Shown piece after piece: positions 36,601-60,315 of a stretch of DNA of 64,000 bases. Origin of the DNA: Phoronis australis. Lineage: Eukaryota; Phoronida; Phoronidae. Position 1 is the first letter of the stretch. Every line of letters begins with the position of its first letter. The stretch covers positions 598,931 to 662,930 of the forward strand of contig NMRA01000218.1 in NCBI GenBank assembly GCA_002633005.1, written 5' to 3'. Position numbers and translations under genes: made by a program. The notes under the pieces are model-generated. The model worked only from the letters and a program-made list of their open reading frames with translations. It was not told the origin of the DNA and did no database searches.

Positions 36601-39600
36601 TTCATTATTCCTTAAAACCGTGGTAGGGTCAAACAATGTCAGGTGACAGGTCAAATTAGGAGCCTTGTCTAAAGCAATAAGGAACTGTTAGTTCTTTTGG
36701 AGCCCTGAAATCACAGTTTCACTGAGGAACAGTCTGAGACCAATTTCATAAAGGCATATGGTCTACATCAAAATATGTTTTTTTGTGGTAGAAGGTGGGT
36801 TTGTATCCACTTGAAATTAATTTTTAACTGACATGAAGTTGTAAAAGTAAATTTTATACCTGTTTGGTGTTCGCTTCCATTTTGTCTAGTCTCCCAGTAT
36901 TTTGCCATGTGCTACCGTGTCTCCATGGAGAATGTCTGCCTTTACTCTCCCAGTATGTACCATGTACTACCGTGTCTCCATGGAGAATGTCTGCCTTTAC
37001 TCTCCCAGTATGTACCATGTACTACCGTGTCTCCATGGAGAACTTCTGCCTTTACTCTTCCAGTACCTTTGGGGATCATTGACCCCACTGAGCAGGCAAA
37101 CTTCTTTCGACACATGCTCAACACAGGACAGACTGGGCCAGTACCGCCGCCTTCAGTGCCGCCACCTTCAGGCAACCGCTCAGTTGGTAAGTAGACAACA
37201 AGTTTGTACATAACACTGTCTAATTGCCCACGTCAAAGATTTTGTTGTAAACGGTGTGGCAAAGGTGCTTAGTCGAAAATGCAGGGTTTTTTTCACAAAA
37301 AATCATTGGTGAACCGTAGTGTGAAGTGAAGATGGAGCACATCTGTAGTGTATGAGTTGTTGGTCTGTCTCAACTAAAAGGACGCTAAACCCTGGTTTGG
37401 CCTAATAACAGATACTAAACTCTGGTTTGGCCTAATAACATACTAAACCCTGGTTTGGCCTAATAACAGATACTAAACCCTGGCGTGCATTCAGTAGATG
37501 CTAGGATCTACGCTAGGACCTAGCTAAAACCTAGTCAAACTCACGTGTTCTCATTTAAAATGCACGGCAATATCTCACGTAATCTCGCGAAGTCTTGCTT
37601 TTTAGCGAGGTCCTAGCATTACTGAACGGGAGGCTGGTTTGGCCTAATAACAGATACTAAACCCTGGTTTGGCCTAATAACACATACTAAAAGGGACTTT
37701 ACCATTCAGTTCCCCAAAACAAAGTAATGCTCCATAACCCACGACAACCCTCAAAAATTTGGAGGAAAATTTGAAAACTTCTTTCAAGGTCTGCTAAACA
37801 GGCAAGCGTGACGTATGCTTTTACCGAATTAAACAAGGCCATAATACCCATTTGTGAGATAGGGAGGACGAGTTTTTAGTGGATTCCTGTCTTTAACTTG
37901 CAAGATTGACGCCAATGATGCATTAGCAGGTGACAAAACGAGGATTGGTGGAAATCATCAAAACGGGGTTTGGTATCCTTTTAATGATCTTCACCTGATA
38001 TTCAGTCTTCCTTTCTCAGTAATTGCACAAAAGTCCTCACGAGTTCAACATTATTCTCGTACAAATTGTACTTGTTTTATAGCACACAACAATGTCTTTC
38101 TTACGCACAATTTCTTTTTCTCATAAGCGACTTACGTCTTCATTCTGACAGGTCATTTGAATAAACACGTGATTGGAAAATTCTACCAACCCGTCTGTAT
38201 GCCACCAGTGGGTGAGACGGGAAGAATACTTGAAGGAAAGAATTGCAGTGCTTGAAAAAAATGATCAAAGAGCAATCATAATCATGACAAAAGAACATGT
38301 GAGCAGAGACGATTAGTTGCCTAATCATGCGTCGCTGCGTGTAAATATTTTTTTCATGTTTTCCCTTTGATGAGGAACATCTTACGCAGAATTGCAACTG
38401 ATAGGGGTTCAAACAGGCTACTTACAGTGCAGCCTTGTGCTGGCATTGGTTCAGTAGTTTTATCAAGTTCATCTTCATCTAGTGTTTGAGCACTCCTGTT
38501 AACAGAAAGTCAGATGTCCCCAATACTTCCCTTATGAGAAATGGAATACAGTGTAGCCTACTTAATGTCATGCCCTGGGTTTCGACATAAATTATGATAA
38601 TAAGCAAGATGTTCCCATTAAATGGGTTTTGTACTGGCGACGGTCGTAACCACTCTGACAAGCTGATGGTGTTAAGTGGAGAGTCTTGAGGTAACACTGG
38701 TTAACGGGAAACGGCTGACTTTTGTTTGCCCCCGGCGCCGAGTTCGGATCAGGCAAATGAATGGAAGATGAATTAAACTGTTTTTTAGATGGAAAAGTGA
38801 AAGTATGCGTGCTAATTTGTGGGTTAGAATACGTTTTGCTGATTTTCAGTGACATTATAACAGCATGCGGGTTATTTTACATGGGTTTAATTATGGTAAA
38901 TGGCACTTTTTGTCATTTCATAATCGGGTATGACATTAAGTGGGCTCCACTGTTACAGTACCTCAAAAATACTTCCCTTGAAGCTCATTTGAGCCTGTTC
39001 TTCAGCTGTTGATCGAGATTGTCATTTCAGATCCACCGCCTGTTCCGCCTCGGGTACCCCTTAGGCCGCCTCATAGACCTCCACCGCCGCCACCCCCACC
39101 CCCGCCGGCTGAGGACGAAGGCCGAGAGTGGAGCTGTTCCTATTGCACTTTCATCAATCACCCCGATTTAGACAAGTGTGAAATTTGTGAAATGCCCAAA
39201 CACACAGGTGAGAGTCCGAAGGTGGCATGCCATCGTGTTGTCAGTCACCATGTGCTTGGGATACGGAACCCTGCTTCATCATTTTGCACAATGCTGGTTC
39301 TCTCGTCTAATGATGTTTTAGTGAGAAGTTTTGATAGATGATAACATTGTTAAGCTAAAACACTTCCACACTCTTTTACGAAGTGGATGCCACAGTTCGA
39401 GCTGGCTAGACTTCTTACACAGCTGTCTTTTGTCTAAATAGTGGTCACATATTTGGATGAAGCAAGGTTTATTGCTTCAAAGATTAAGTGAGCTAGTCCT
39501 TGGTAATACGTGCAAATAGGTTAAAACAGAGCTAACCGTTCTATGTGCTCATGTGTGGGTGCATTTTGCTGTTATCTGTGTCTGGCATACTGTGTCCAGC

Positions 39601-41152
39601 GTCCATCTCAGTCTCACAACCCCTTGGATGGATCTTTGTGAAACAGAAATGTCGGCCACGGGGAAAACGACAAGTGCCTAATTTCGGATCCATCTTACTA
39701 CTACTACTGCTATGCTCCGTAGTTGCAGTTTTTTGTGTCAGCCTATGTATCAACTATTTTTCTGTTAAAAAGTATTCAGATTTGCTCACGTGTGTCGTAA
39801 ATTTTTCATGCCCTAAATCATGAGAAATTACCTATGAGTGAACACTTGTTAAACTATGATCCATAAATTATTGACAAATAAGAACTTGTTCAAATTAGAG
39901 ATGGGTAGAGATGTTGAGATTGTTCAATCTGTTTTGCAACATTGATTGGTGCCAGCCTGTTCTCACCATGAATACAAATGTTGTCTAAATTCATCTATTA
40001 TAATGGACAAGGGAGGCCTTGTTCAATACTAGACATGCCAAAAGGGGGTAGTGAAGGTAGTTGAATCCAGCAGAAATGGATTGGTGCTGGCACTTCCTCT
40101 CTTGTCAACTTTTTTAATTGGACATGGAAGATCTCGTAGAAAGTTTGCATTGACCAATAAGGGCACTACAGGTTTGTTGTTAAATCAGTTGCTAATTTCA
40201 ACTTGTGTTGTCCCTTCCCTTCTGTCTTATTCTGTATCAAGTTTCACTGAGGTCTGCCGAGTGACTTTAGAAATTATGTGTAGACTCGCAAAAGTGGCGA
40301 TGGGTGGACAAACAGACAGACAGGAAGCTGACTACGTGTTCACACAAAAATTTTGGTGAACGCGTGAAAACCTTAAATGATGCTTTAATTTCTGAAGCTT
40401 GAGGACAAAATACATCAAAGTGGCACGCCTGACGTTTAGCAAACTTGAGAAATATCTTGTGTTGTGTCTAAACTTCAGTTGAGCTATCCTATGTTCTGTT
40501 GTTTTGCTCTGTCTCTGCAGATCAATGTTTTTCCTAGTATGTAAGGTAGTTCACTATTCATAATAATTCTGATTCTTGACTCCCGTGGTCTTCAACTTCC
40601 ATGTCCATTACTGACATCAGTACAGGTTTACATAAATTTACAGTTGCTCGCTATGAGTGAACTGGTGTCAGGACGTTGAGGTACTCCCTGGCTATATGAA
40701 GTGTATTAACATCAGTACAGTTACGTAATCATTATCACGTATAACTGTACTGGATTCAGTGCTATGTCTAGTGTCTTTGTTTAGATGTTCTGAGGTCACT
40801 ACTGTTTCATGGACGTCTGTGCCTTTCAGCTCCCGTAGGTCCCCCTGTTGCCAGTAGACCACCAGCTGGCCCGGCGCGACCATTGTCTGCTCCAGGGACC
40901 AGTACACCAAGTTACACTCCACCTGTTGGCTTGTCATCGTATCTACAGTTGCCACCGGGCTACTCCTACCCGCCCGTCGCGCGCTCTACGTCACATCCTG
41001 CCCCCTCGTACACTGTAACCAACCCGTCTGGTCACATGGTGGATGGGTCTGTTGGGTACCAGCCTACAGAGAGGTTGAACCCCGCCCCACCAGTCGGGCG
41101 AATGTTGTGCACAAGGACTGAGTCGGGAGAGTGGGAGCTGGTCAACCCCTAG
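30544..41152 (+). CDS. TAB2/TAB3-type TAK1-binding adaptor, complete, 7 coding exons
   Basis: Seven exons join in frame to 1,854 nt, giving 617 residues (human TAB2 is 693). TAB2/3 link K63-linked ubiquitin chains to the TAK1 kinase in NF-kB and JNK signalling. Residues about 13-58 form a CUE domain ([20 protein letters not shown], then ERRLYEQP). Residues 60-320 are a low-complexity Ser/Pro/Gly/Gln region. Residues about 325-405 are a coiled coil close to the vertebrate TAK1-binding stretch. Residues 453-477 are proline-rich. Residues 485-504 form the NZF finger (W485, C487, C490, T491-F492, N494, C501, C504). Vertebrate proteins end at the NZF, whereas this one continues for 107 residues. 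TAB2 and TAB3 are vertebrate duplicates, so this is probably their single co-orthologue. Confidence 0.95.
30655..31165 (+). repeat. ~62-bp minisatellite starting at the TAB exon 1 donor
   Basis: Eight units of about 60-66 bp contain GATTAGACATGTAAATTAGA and TGGTGTTTTCCCCT. They are joined by GGTATGGTATGGTATA runs, which also resemble the exon's GTATGG donor. Confidence 0.92.
31925..32786 (+). CDS. TAB exon 2 (residues 38-325, end of CUE and low-complexity region)
   Basis: Starts [20 protein letters not shown] right after TTGTCTTTCAG, completing the CUE helix (human ACCAVLSQESTRYLYGEG). It then runs through a Ser/Pro/Gln-rich, presumably disordered stretch to GEDPAYVR. Reading continues past the GTAAAG donor into the intron, but the next exon fits only if spliced at 32786 (phase 1). 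Confidence 0.94.
33542..33702 (+). CDS. TAB exon 3 (residues 325-378, coiled coil)
   Basis: [20 protein letters not shown] then [19 protein letters not shown], the counterpart of human [20 protein letters not shown]. The acceptor is TTTCGCAG. I chose the donor TCT|GTAGGT because it gives phase 0 into exon 4; the alternative GTGGAG four bases on would break the frame. Confidence 0.9.
33826..33906. mobile_element. Short MITE with CTAGGACCTCGCTAAAA ends, TAB intron 3
   Basis: Terminal inverted repeats CTAGGACCTCGCTAAAA / TTTTAGCGAGGTCCTAG frame about 81 bp. The inner word TTAAATGAGAACACGTGA is shared inverted with the copy at 37484-37632. Confidence 0.8.
35586..35682 (+). CDS. TAB exon 4 (residues 379-411, coiled coil)
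   Basis: [20 protein letters not shown] then [12 protein letters not shown], matching human [27 protein letters not shown]. The donor GTAAGT at 35683 is the first of four tandem copies of this exon end. Confidence 0.94.
35661..35908 (+). repeat. 62-bp tandem repeat that copies the exon 4 end and its splice donor
   Basis: Units start at 35661, 35723, 35785 and 35847, each beginning GACTTATATACCACTGGCCA. GTAAGTTC is kept in units 1, 2 and 4 (35683, 35747, 35871); unit 3 has ATAAGTTC. Only the first donor continues the protein; reading on meets TAA within 13 codons. Confidence 0.93.
36885..37063 (+). repeat. 55-bp tandem repeat that copies the exon 5 acceptor
   Basis: Three units (56, 55, 55 bp) each hold CCGTGTCTCCATGGAGAA and end TTTACTCTCCCAG or CTTCCAG, a polypyrimidine tract plus AG. 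With the AG just before the first unit, there are four possible acceptors in 170 bases. Only the last gives the conserved [11 protein letters not shown] frame. Confidence 0.93.
37064..37186 (+). CDS. TAB exon 5 (residues 411-452)
   Basis: [20 protein letters not shown] then [15 protein letters not shown]. It parallels human [23 protein letters not shown]. Donor GTAAGT, phase 1. Confidence 0.9.
37384..37690 (+). repeat. ~33-bp tandem repeat interrupted by a MITE, TAB intron 5
   Basis: Units of ACTAAACCCTGGTTTGGCCT plus AATAACAGAT run from 37384 to 37483 and resume at 37633. They are split by the element at 37484-37632. Confidence 0.88.
37484..37632. mobile_element. MITE inserted in a tandem repeat, TAB intron 5
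   Basis: Ends resemble each other inverted (GCATTCAGTAGATGCTAGGA and TCCTAGCATTACTGAACGGG). The inner CTAGGACCT(C)GCTAAAA repeats match the element at 33826-33906. CTGG flanks both sides and may be the target duplication. Confidence 0.8.
39031..39207 (+). CDS. TAB exon 6 (residues 452-511, polyproline and NZF finger)
   Basis: A run of ten prolines, then [20 protein letters not shown] and [13 protein letters not shown]. The four zinc cysteines and the TF pair used for ubiquitin contact in human TAB2 are present. At the position of human Gln686 (CEQC) there is Ile (CEIC). Acceptor ATTTCAG, donor GTGAGA. Confidence 0.96.
40050..40330 (+). repeat. Diverged dispersed repeat with GACAGACAGG tail, TAB intron 6
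   Basis: Shares the 'GTAGTTGAATCCAGC... AAGTTTCACTGAGG...' layout and a GGACAAACAGACAGACAGG end with units of the 3560-6900 array, but the core is largely lost. Confidence 0.45.
40830..41152 (+). CDS. TAB exon 7 (residues 511-617 and stop), novel C-terminal extension
   Basis: Follows GTGCCTTTCAG and joins in phase (G|CT = Ala). It encodes a Pro/Ser/Tyr-rich tail that includes [20 protein letters not shown] and ends [14 protein letters not shown]. The frame stays open for 106 codons with coding-like composition. I know no vertebrate counterpart for it. Confidence 0.85.
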
Positions 41153-42010
41153 GTACTGTCTCCTGAGTCGTGCTGGGCTAGCTTGGTGATGAACTAACCA
41201 GTGTTGTGTGAAACAGCACTGAAGTCGGCTGTTGCTTTTGACTGTTGCATGCTTCTATGTAGCGTCTTTAGCTGCCATTGGTAAATGCGCCAGTTATGGC
41301 TGTAGATCATTTGATTGTTCAACATTGGCTCATTGGAAATATGAACGCAGTGAGGTATCTCTGGTCCAATGGTCACTTCAATGTATTTGCACTGGCTGTC
41401 AGCTGCATGAACTTATGACTAACCACCTGCTCAAGGGTTCATCTCCTACTCTTTTCTCAATCAGTCCCATGCTAGTGTTTTGCCACCATTGTCCATCACA
41501 GGTGATCAGTTTGCCTCTTCATTCTTTTGTGTTGGGTGTGTGTCTGAGTTATTGTGTTTAATTTCTTGTTAATTAATGCGGACTAGTTGTCATGTCCTTT
41601 CAGTATGATCGGAAATTGATATTTTTGTCTCACTTCCTGTATTGAATTTCAGAGTCCTTTTGCGTGGTGTGACTTTAAAGTTTAATTCGATCATTTTTGA
41701 GTAAATTAAAAAATCATTCATCTTGTTTTTGGTTGTCAAAACAAAATTTTTCTGCTCGCAATTTAAACACGCAAGGAGTTCTCTGTAATTGATGCAGCTG
41801 TAAACAAACATGTGATTCAGACCACCTACCTCTGTGAAACTGATCTTAACTCGTCTTTTCCTTTGACGCGGAGTGATATCTGGGCTTGGAAAGATCTGGT
41901 AGATTGTTATCGCTTGTGACCACGGTCGGCGCATGCATAGACTCTGTGACAAGCCAACATATTTAACTTGTTCTCTAGCAATAACTGAATGTCAATTGTT
42001 CTCAAATAAA
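41153..42010 (+). other. Probable TAB 3' UTR with poly(A) signal at 42005-42010
   Basis: The first AATAAA after the stop is at 42005-42010, 853 bases on. Whether it is used cannot be told from sequence. Confidence 0.4.
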
Positions 42011-45000
42011 AGTATGGAACAAGGCTGCACCTGTTTTATAGTAGTTAATGGTGTAGGTCAAGGTCAAACTGTATTTTGTGGAGAGGAGTACGCTTTGAAG
42101 TAACTTTAGGTGTGAACTGGAATGTGAAGTGTGCCAAAGCATAGGTCGTTGCAGTCATGTTACTGCAGCTTGACAGTGCGTTTTTATTTTTTTCTTAAGC
42201 TCCTGGCAGCGGGCATGCTAGTAACATCCTTTACTCTGTTTCCATGTGAAGCACCATATAGAAACTTCTGTTTTGTGATAGACATCGCTTGCTAATGTGC
42301 TCTTTTTTGTACATGGCTCGATTGGTCATATCCAACCCCAATTTCTTGATCTGATGGAAACCCAGTGTTCATAGGCTATTGGCAGTGTGTGTTCTGCTAA
42401 ATTTTGTTGCTCCTATCTGGGTGATGCCTGTGAAATGAGGGTCTTATTCAGAGAAATTATGCCCTTGTGTATTGAATGCCCCCATGCTAACAAACTGCAT
42501 TGTGCGCTCTTTGTATTCGGGTGTGTTAAGTGGAACTTGCACTCTAATTCCGTATTTCTACTTGGTTAAATTAGTCAGAAACCCACCTTATAGCAACGAT
42601 GTGAATATGAAGTATGTAGAAAATTTCCAAACGTTTTTAAGAACGAGTTTTGTGTCAAAAATGACCTGGCGTAAATCGCTCAACTGTGTCCATTAAGTAT
42701 CTTGAGGTGGTGTTGGGGAATAACACTGCATGATGCGGGCTCCGTGAGCCCCCAAGGTACGTCATTACTGCAAAGGTCACCTATTTGTAGAATTTTTTGT
42801 CGCCACATTTACTGGTTGTCAATGAATACATCTGCACTTCGTTTAGCGTTGATGATGTTCATATAGCATAGTCATGTACTTCCTGCTACATGTATACATT
42901 AGCATACTTAGAAGCATGCAAATACATCTTTATTAGCATCATGTGGTGAATATCTGTAATTTACGGTACTTGGGTTTCTGTAAATGTTCCTCCTGCTTTT
43001 TTAGGTCGGTAGTCCAGTATGTCGTTCGTATGAAGATTGACACCATGAGGGGAACGCGTTACGGTGACGTGCTAATTGAGCGAGAGATTACGGGACTCCA
43101 CAGTGGTTGTTCCGCAGTGGGAGTTCTGCAGTGACACTCATTGAAGAGTTTGTTTGTTCTGAATATCATGAGTGTGTGTTTGAAATGTCATAGAGCTAGA
43201 TTGGTCACATATTACTATGCTGTTATAGTCTCGTTGAAGGGCTATTGTGCAATTGTTTTAGATGATATTGCAAGGTCAATGTTTTCAGTCAAGTCCTGGA
43301 GGCATACCTTTAACAGAGACAGGCTTGTATTCTATGGACTGAAAAAACACATCTTTGTGATTGAAGACAGGTTTTGGCAATATTAAAGCTGCGTTTTGCT
43401 GCGTTATGTTGGCTGAAAAGCAAAAAATCGAATCGGGCTTAAATTCCTAAAATCGGTCGCGTTATATTACTTTCTATGATAGCATTCTGTTTTGGTTTTA
43501 CAAAAGAAGCGAAACTGTCAGCAAGAGTTTATTGTGAATTCGAAAATGCACACATTACCTGTGACTAAGTGCTGGCTCCTTCGGCAACAAACTGAAGACC
43601 AGATGAGTGAAGTAATGTTTCCCTAAGTGCTTTGGTCAGGAATTTATCATCGACAGCATAACAACTCCAAAATGCCTCTAACTTCAAACTGGCGGAACTT
43701 ATTAAAATGAATTGAGATTTCCCAGCAGTTCTGGATGCCATTGGTAAATGGGAGAGCTTATTAAATTTTCATGATAGTATTAGTAGAAAAGGTATGAGTG
43801 CATCTGTGCTTAGAAATAATGTTATTATGACAGTATGAATTCAATGTTGAGTGTTTCTTTGAGGTTATGAACCACGGGTGTATTGTATTGTATTGTAAGA
43901 AAAATAACACTGATTTAATCAATAATGAACTATGCTTTAAAAACAGTAGGTTTATTGAGATTTTCCTTCAATGTGAAAATTCGTTATTTTTATTCTAGTT
44001 ACCGAAGCCATTCAGTTATCCTTGTAAACACAAACTCTCCAGTGAAGGAGATAATTTTCTCTATAGTTAGTTTGCATCCATTGTGCTTTTAGACATTGCT
44101 ATGGTCAGTGGCTTTTTACTGTCGGAAATTTCAGCTGGGACTTGGACTAGATTTAATGTGGATGAAAAAAATATTTGTGCCAACTAAAGCAAAAGATGAT
44201 GTGATAGACATTTGTATTCGATGATATAATACTTCTCCTATTCTGTTATGAGTATGAGGAATAACGTGACAAAAATGCAAATATACACATAATTATGCTA
44301 TCTGTGGTCCACAGTGTTAAGAAATAATTGACATAAACAGTCAAATTGTAGTTCAACATCCATTGATTTACAAATAGTTAAAAATGTTACGTACAATTTT
44401 GTGAATTCATCGGTAACAATTTAGATGTGGTCTATGCAGCTCGGAGGGCTGAGTGGCCATTTTCATGGAACAGTCACCATTAAGGACTTGGCTATATTCC
44501 TTAACTTTTCACTGCAGTAGTGGACTTGTGCTAGCACTGCTTGAACTTTCTGTTAGTTGTCTTCAGTCTTCATTATTATGTCAATTTTCAGCTTTGATTC
44601 ATACTGAGAGTAAACTCGGCAGAATTTTTAATGGTATTAGAAATGTATAGGGTGCTGTAATATCCCTAATTTAAGGACTAGTCTTGGACTATTGTCTTAA
44701 AAACAAGGGCTCGGTTTTCAGATTCATTGTTATAAAATAACATAGTAAAAGAGGAGCTTGTAATAAAGATCAAGTGATGGGGAAGTACGTCATTAGTGAG
44801 TAAACGGACACGAATGCGTCGGAGATTTAGGGAACATAGCCGAGTCTTGATATTGGTCCATTTCATGTAACCGGGTACAGAACACTTTGCCTTCGTGTTT
44901 CTGTTACAGTATGACCAATATGCAGCGCACCCTATGTCTGTTTTATGAAAGTGACATGAGACTCAACGCAGAAATTTGGTCTTGCGCTTCCATTTCACAT

Positions 45001-45908
45001 TTCCTTAACAAAAGTAATTATGTGCGGTTCACACTGTTGAAATAGTTTGTGGAGATACCAGCAGTTATGTGTATATTCTGATGGACTGCCCTTTTGCTCA
45101 AGTGAGATATAATTATTTTTCAAAAATAGTCGAGTGGAGTGTAAAACCAAGTTTCTGAGTTGAGTCTTGCATTACTTTTCAGTAGCTTCGCAATGTGTTG
45201 CATTTATGTCTTGTGTTACAGGGTGTTCCAAAAAGGGGGACCTGACTTTAAATTGCTACGTCTCTGCAACCACCAACTGCTATCTCGGCTGTGTCTGTGC
45301 AGCGGGTGGGAAGCATGTTTGGCATTTATTAAGTGTCTTGTTGTGCACACTTGTTAACTCATTAAGCCCTATGCACTGTTTTGTGTTACCTGTTCCAGCC
45401 TATAAACGCACTCATTTTAAGTCGGGTCAGTCTTTTTGAAAGTCGTTTACAACATGTATTTATTGCTAGCTTGACTGGTACTCGCACGTTATTAATCATG
45501 GCTTTGTAATTATATTGTCTGAATGTTCTATTGCCAATTGAATGGAAGAGGATCTTTTATATATCGATAAATACATTCTGCTGAATTATTTTCATGGCAA
45601 GTTTTTCTGTTCAAGAAAGCAGGCAGTAGCAAATCATACAGTTAGTTTTAATGGTCTATTTAATTAAGCATACTGCACTAATTAACAAATATCACTTTTT
45701 GTTCACTCCGTAATAAACAGTTGTCTAGTAAAAACAACTAATATTGCTGACGTGTCAATCAAAATTAATTACAGCCAATCGGGGCTCAGGAAAATGTAAA
45801 CATCACGATTGTACATCTTGTGGCACGAGCATACCAATCACTATTGGTCACCATTAAAGTTTGCACTTTCTAATCGTGTGACAAAGTTACCAATTGTGCT
45901 TCAGATAA
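42011..45908. other. No gene recognised between TAB and RBBP4
   Basis: Only short frames are seen. One exon-like piece lies at 43006-43134: TTTTTTAG acceptor, then an open frame with VVRMKIDTMRGTRYGDVLIE, ending in TGA at 43132-43134. It matches nothing I recognise and is not called as a gene. Confidence 0.45.
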
Positions 45909-46140
45909 CAAGGCTTGGAATGACCAATGACAAAAAAGATATTTTCCAGGTGATGTATCGTTGCACAAATTTGCTAGAGTGAAATAAATTTATTGTGTAG
46001 TAAAATTCAACTGAAATAAAGGTTTTTGGCTGCATGAATAAAGTCAGATTAAAAAGAGACGAGAAAAGCAGGAACTAGAAATCAAATTGAAGGAAATCAA
46101 AGCCAAAGAAAGGGAAACCTCTTTACAAGATTATAACATC
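45909..46140. mobile_element. Non-autonomous DNA transposon fragment
   Basis: Begins CAAGGCTTGGAATGACCAAT and aligns by eye with 57398-57637 across about 230 bp (AGGTGATGTA..., ACTGAAATAAA..., AGAGA(C/T)GA...). Its first 25 bases also match the 485-bp family at 47727. Confidence 0.7.
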
Positions 46141-46497
46141 ATCTACAAATTTTGCCACCAATCAGTTTGAATCAATCCATACACGAATGTGCCTTAGTAG
46201 TAGATGAGCGAGTCTCGGAGGATGCAGTGCTGTAACTGTTCGTTTTTCCCTAGGGCTCTCGGTGGTAGTGTGGCCCCTTGCTGATAACAGTTTCTACGAT
46301 ACATTGAGAATGATGAAAAGAATCTGTAGATGTATGCAGGAACATTAGCATTGGGCTTGTGGTACTTTGCAATGACGTTTGGGTGACCAGAGTTTTGTCA
46401 GTAATTCCATTGGTAGCCAGGTTTGTGTTTCAAAAAGGATACATAAATGTGGTATAAAATAATTTTAAGTCCATTTATAAAACCACTTGCCAAAACA

Positions 46498-46503
46498 TTT
46501 ATT
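46498..46503 (-). terminator. Candidate RBBP4 poly(A) signal (AATAAA)
   Basis: TTTATT on the plus strand reads AATAAA on the minus strand, 238 bases after the RBBP4 stop codon. Confidence 0.5.
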
Positions 46504-46740
46504 GACAAATAGATAAGGCATGTTTGGTAAGTATACTATATTAATGTCTAAACAAATCAAATTAATATCTACAAAGTACAAGACATATAAATTGACAGTC
46601 TCTCAATACTCTCGTCCACATTAAGCACAGAAAGTACACTTCACAACTCAGATGACCTCTGGTGGATTCGTTTTTGCGCATGTCAGTTTGTATTGTTCCC
46701 AGCACACCAGTGGCTTGACACATGAAGAGTTAGTCCGAAC

Positions 46741-59145
<12,405 letters not shown>

Positions 59146-59686
59146 TCATAATAGAAGAAATTAAACGAAATTCACTGTATGAATGTGTGCCATGACCTTG
59201 AAAATGAGGTCAAGGTTGCACAATCTGACCGACACCTGGAGGTGCCCTGCCACCACCTCATTGTGAAATCTGAACAGAATCTACAGCTTTGTTTGTGAGA
59301 TATCATATCGACATTTTCCCAACACAACTTTTTACATTTCTTGCCATGACTTTGAAAACGAGGTCAAGATCGCCAAACCCATTCAGTTATTCCCAGGGGA
59401 GACGATTTACCAGAAAATGTGATGGACATGATGCTATGTTCTATTGTCTGACTTTGGTACTCGCAGCAGTAACTTCGTGGCAACCTGATATTTTTCCCCG
59501 CTCCCTAAACACAATCAGAGGTAGCATTGGCGACATACAGGTCGCCAAATCGAGTGCTGACATCTTGTGGCATATGATGTGTACAGGCTGGATTTATAAG
59601 CTGACCACCTATACATTTCCTACATTGTTCATTGTTGCATTACGTAGGAATTCCAATACCGTACAATAGTCGGATAGGTGGTCTGT

Positions 59687-59996
59687 CGCAACCCAAACTG
59701 ATGCCTGCGCCAAACTGAAGAAACTGTAAGTCCCAAAATTACTACAAGTGGTTTATGGGTTTTTAACGGTTATCAGACCCGAAAAAGATGTGCGGGGTGA
59801 TGTGTAAAATTTTCCTAGGACACTTCGCCAATGTGATTAATCCTTATGACCTGCATATACAAGTACAGCTCATTTTTGTCAATTTCAGTCCTAATAACAG
59901 TAAAAACCCATAAACCGTAGGCAGTAATTTGGGAACTTACGGCAGCTTCAGTTTGACACAGGTATCGGTTTCGCTCAGGCATCAGTTTGGACTGCA
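59687..59996. mobile_element. Foldback element, ~100-bp arms
   Basis: GCAACCCAAACTGATGCCTG..., TTTATGGGTTTTTA on the left is mirrored by TAAAAACCCATAAA... CAGGCATCAGTTTGG on the right. A 63-residue minus-strand frame here is a by-product of the arm. Confidence 0.8.
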
Positions 59997-60315
59997 ACAA
60001 CTCCATGACTAAAAGTGATTTTGGAACAAGTCAGGTATCTGCCGATATGTGTGAAAACTCAGCTCGCATACGTTGGAAACTCCAGGTCGCATTTTGCGAC
60101 TGGGTACGAGCTGGCTAAAATCTCAGCTCGCATTTCAAAATTTCAGGTCAATAGTTTGAAGTGTAGAATGTATTTATGACGAGGTGAACTCTTAATGGGT
60201 GAGCAGATTTCGCCTACAGCCTGCTTAAAATACACAGAAGAAATTAGTACAGAAAGCAATGGGAAGTATTGTAGCAATTAACCAGCCAATCGAGGGGCTA
60301 CGTGTTGCCTAACCC

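Noticed and set aside
36864-37213. Overlapping frames with repeated [13 protein letters not shown]-like words as a repeat protein
   Set aside because: They are the three reading frames of the 55-bp acceptor repeat in front of TAB exon 5.
59815-60006. Minus-strand frame MELLQSKLMPERN... as RBBP4 exon 1
   Set aside because: It has a GTAAGT after GAAGCTGCC, but the phase does not fit exon 2 and the sequence is an arm of a foldback element.
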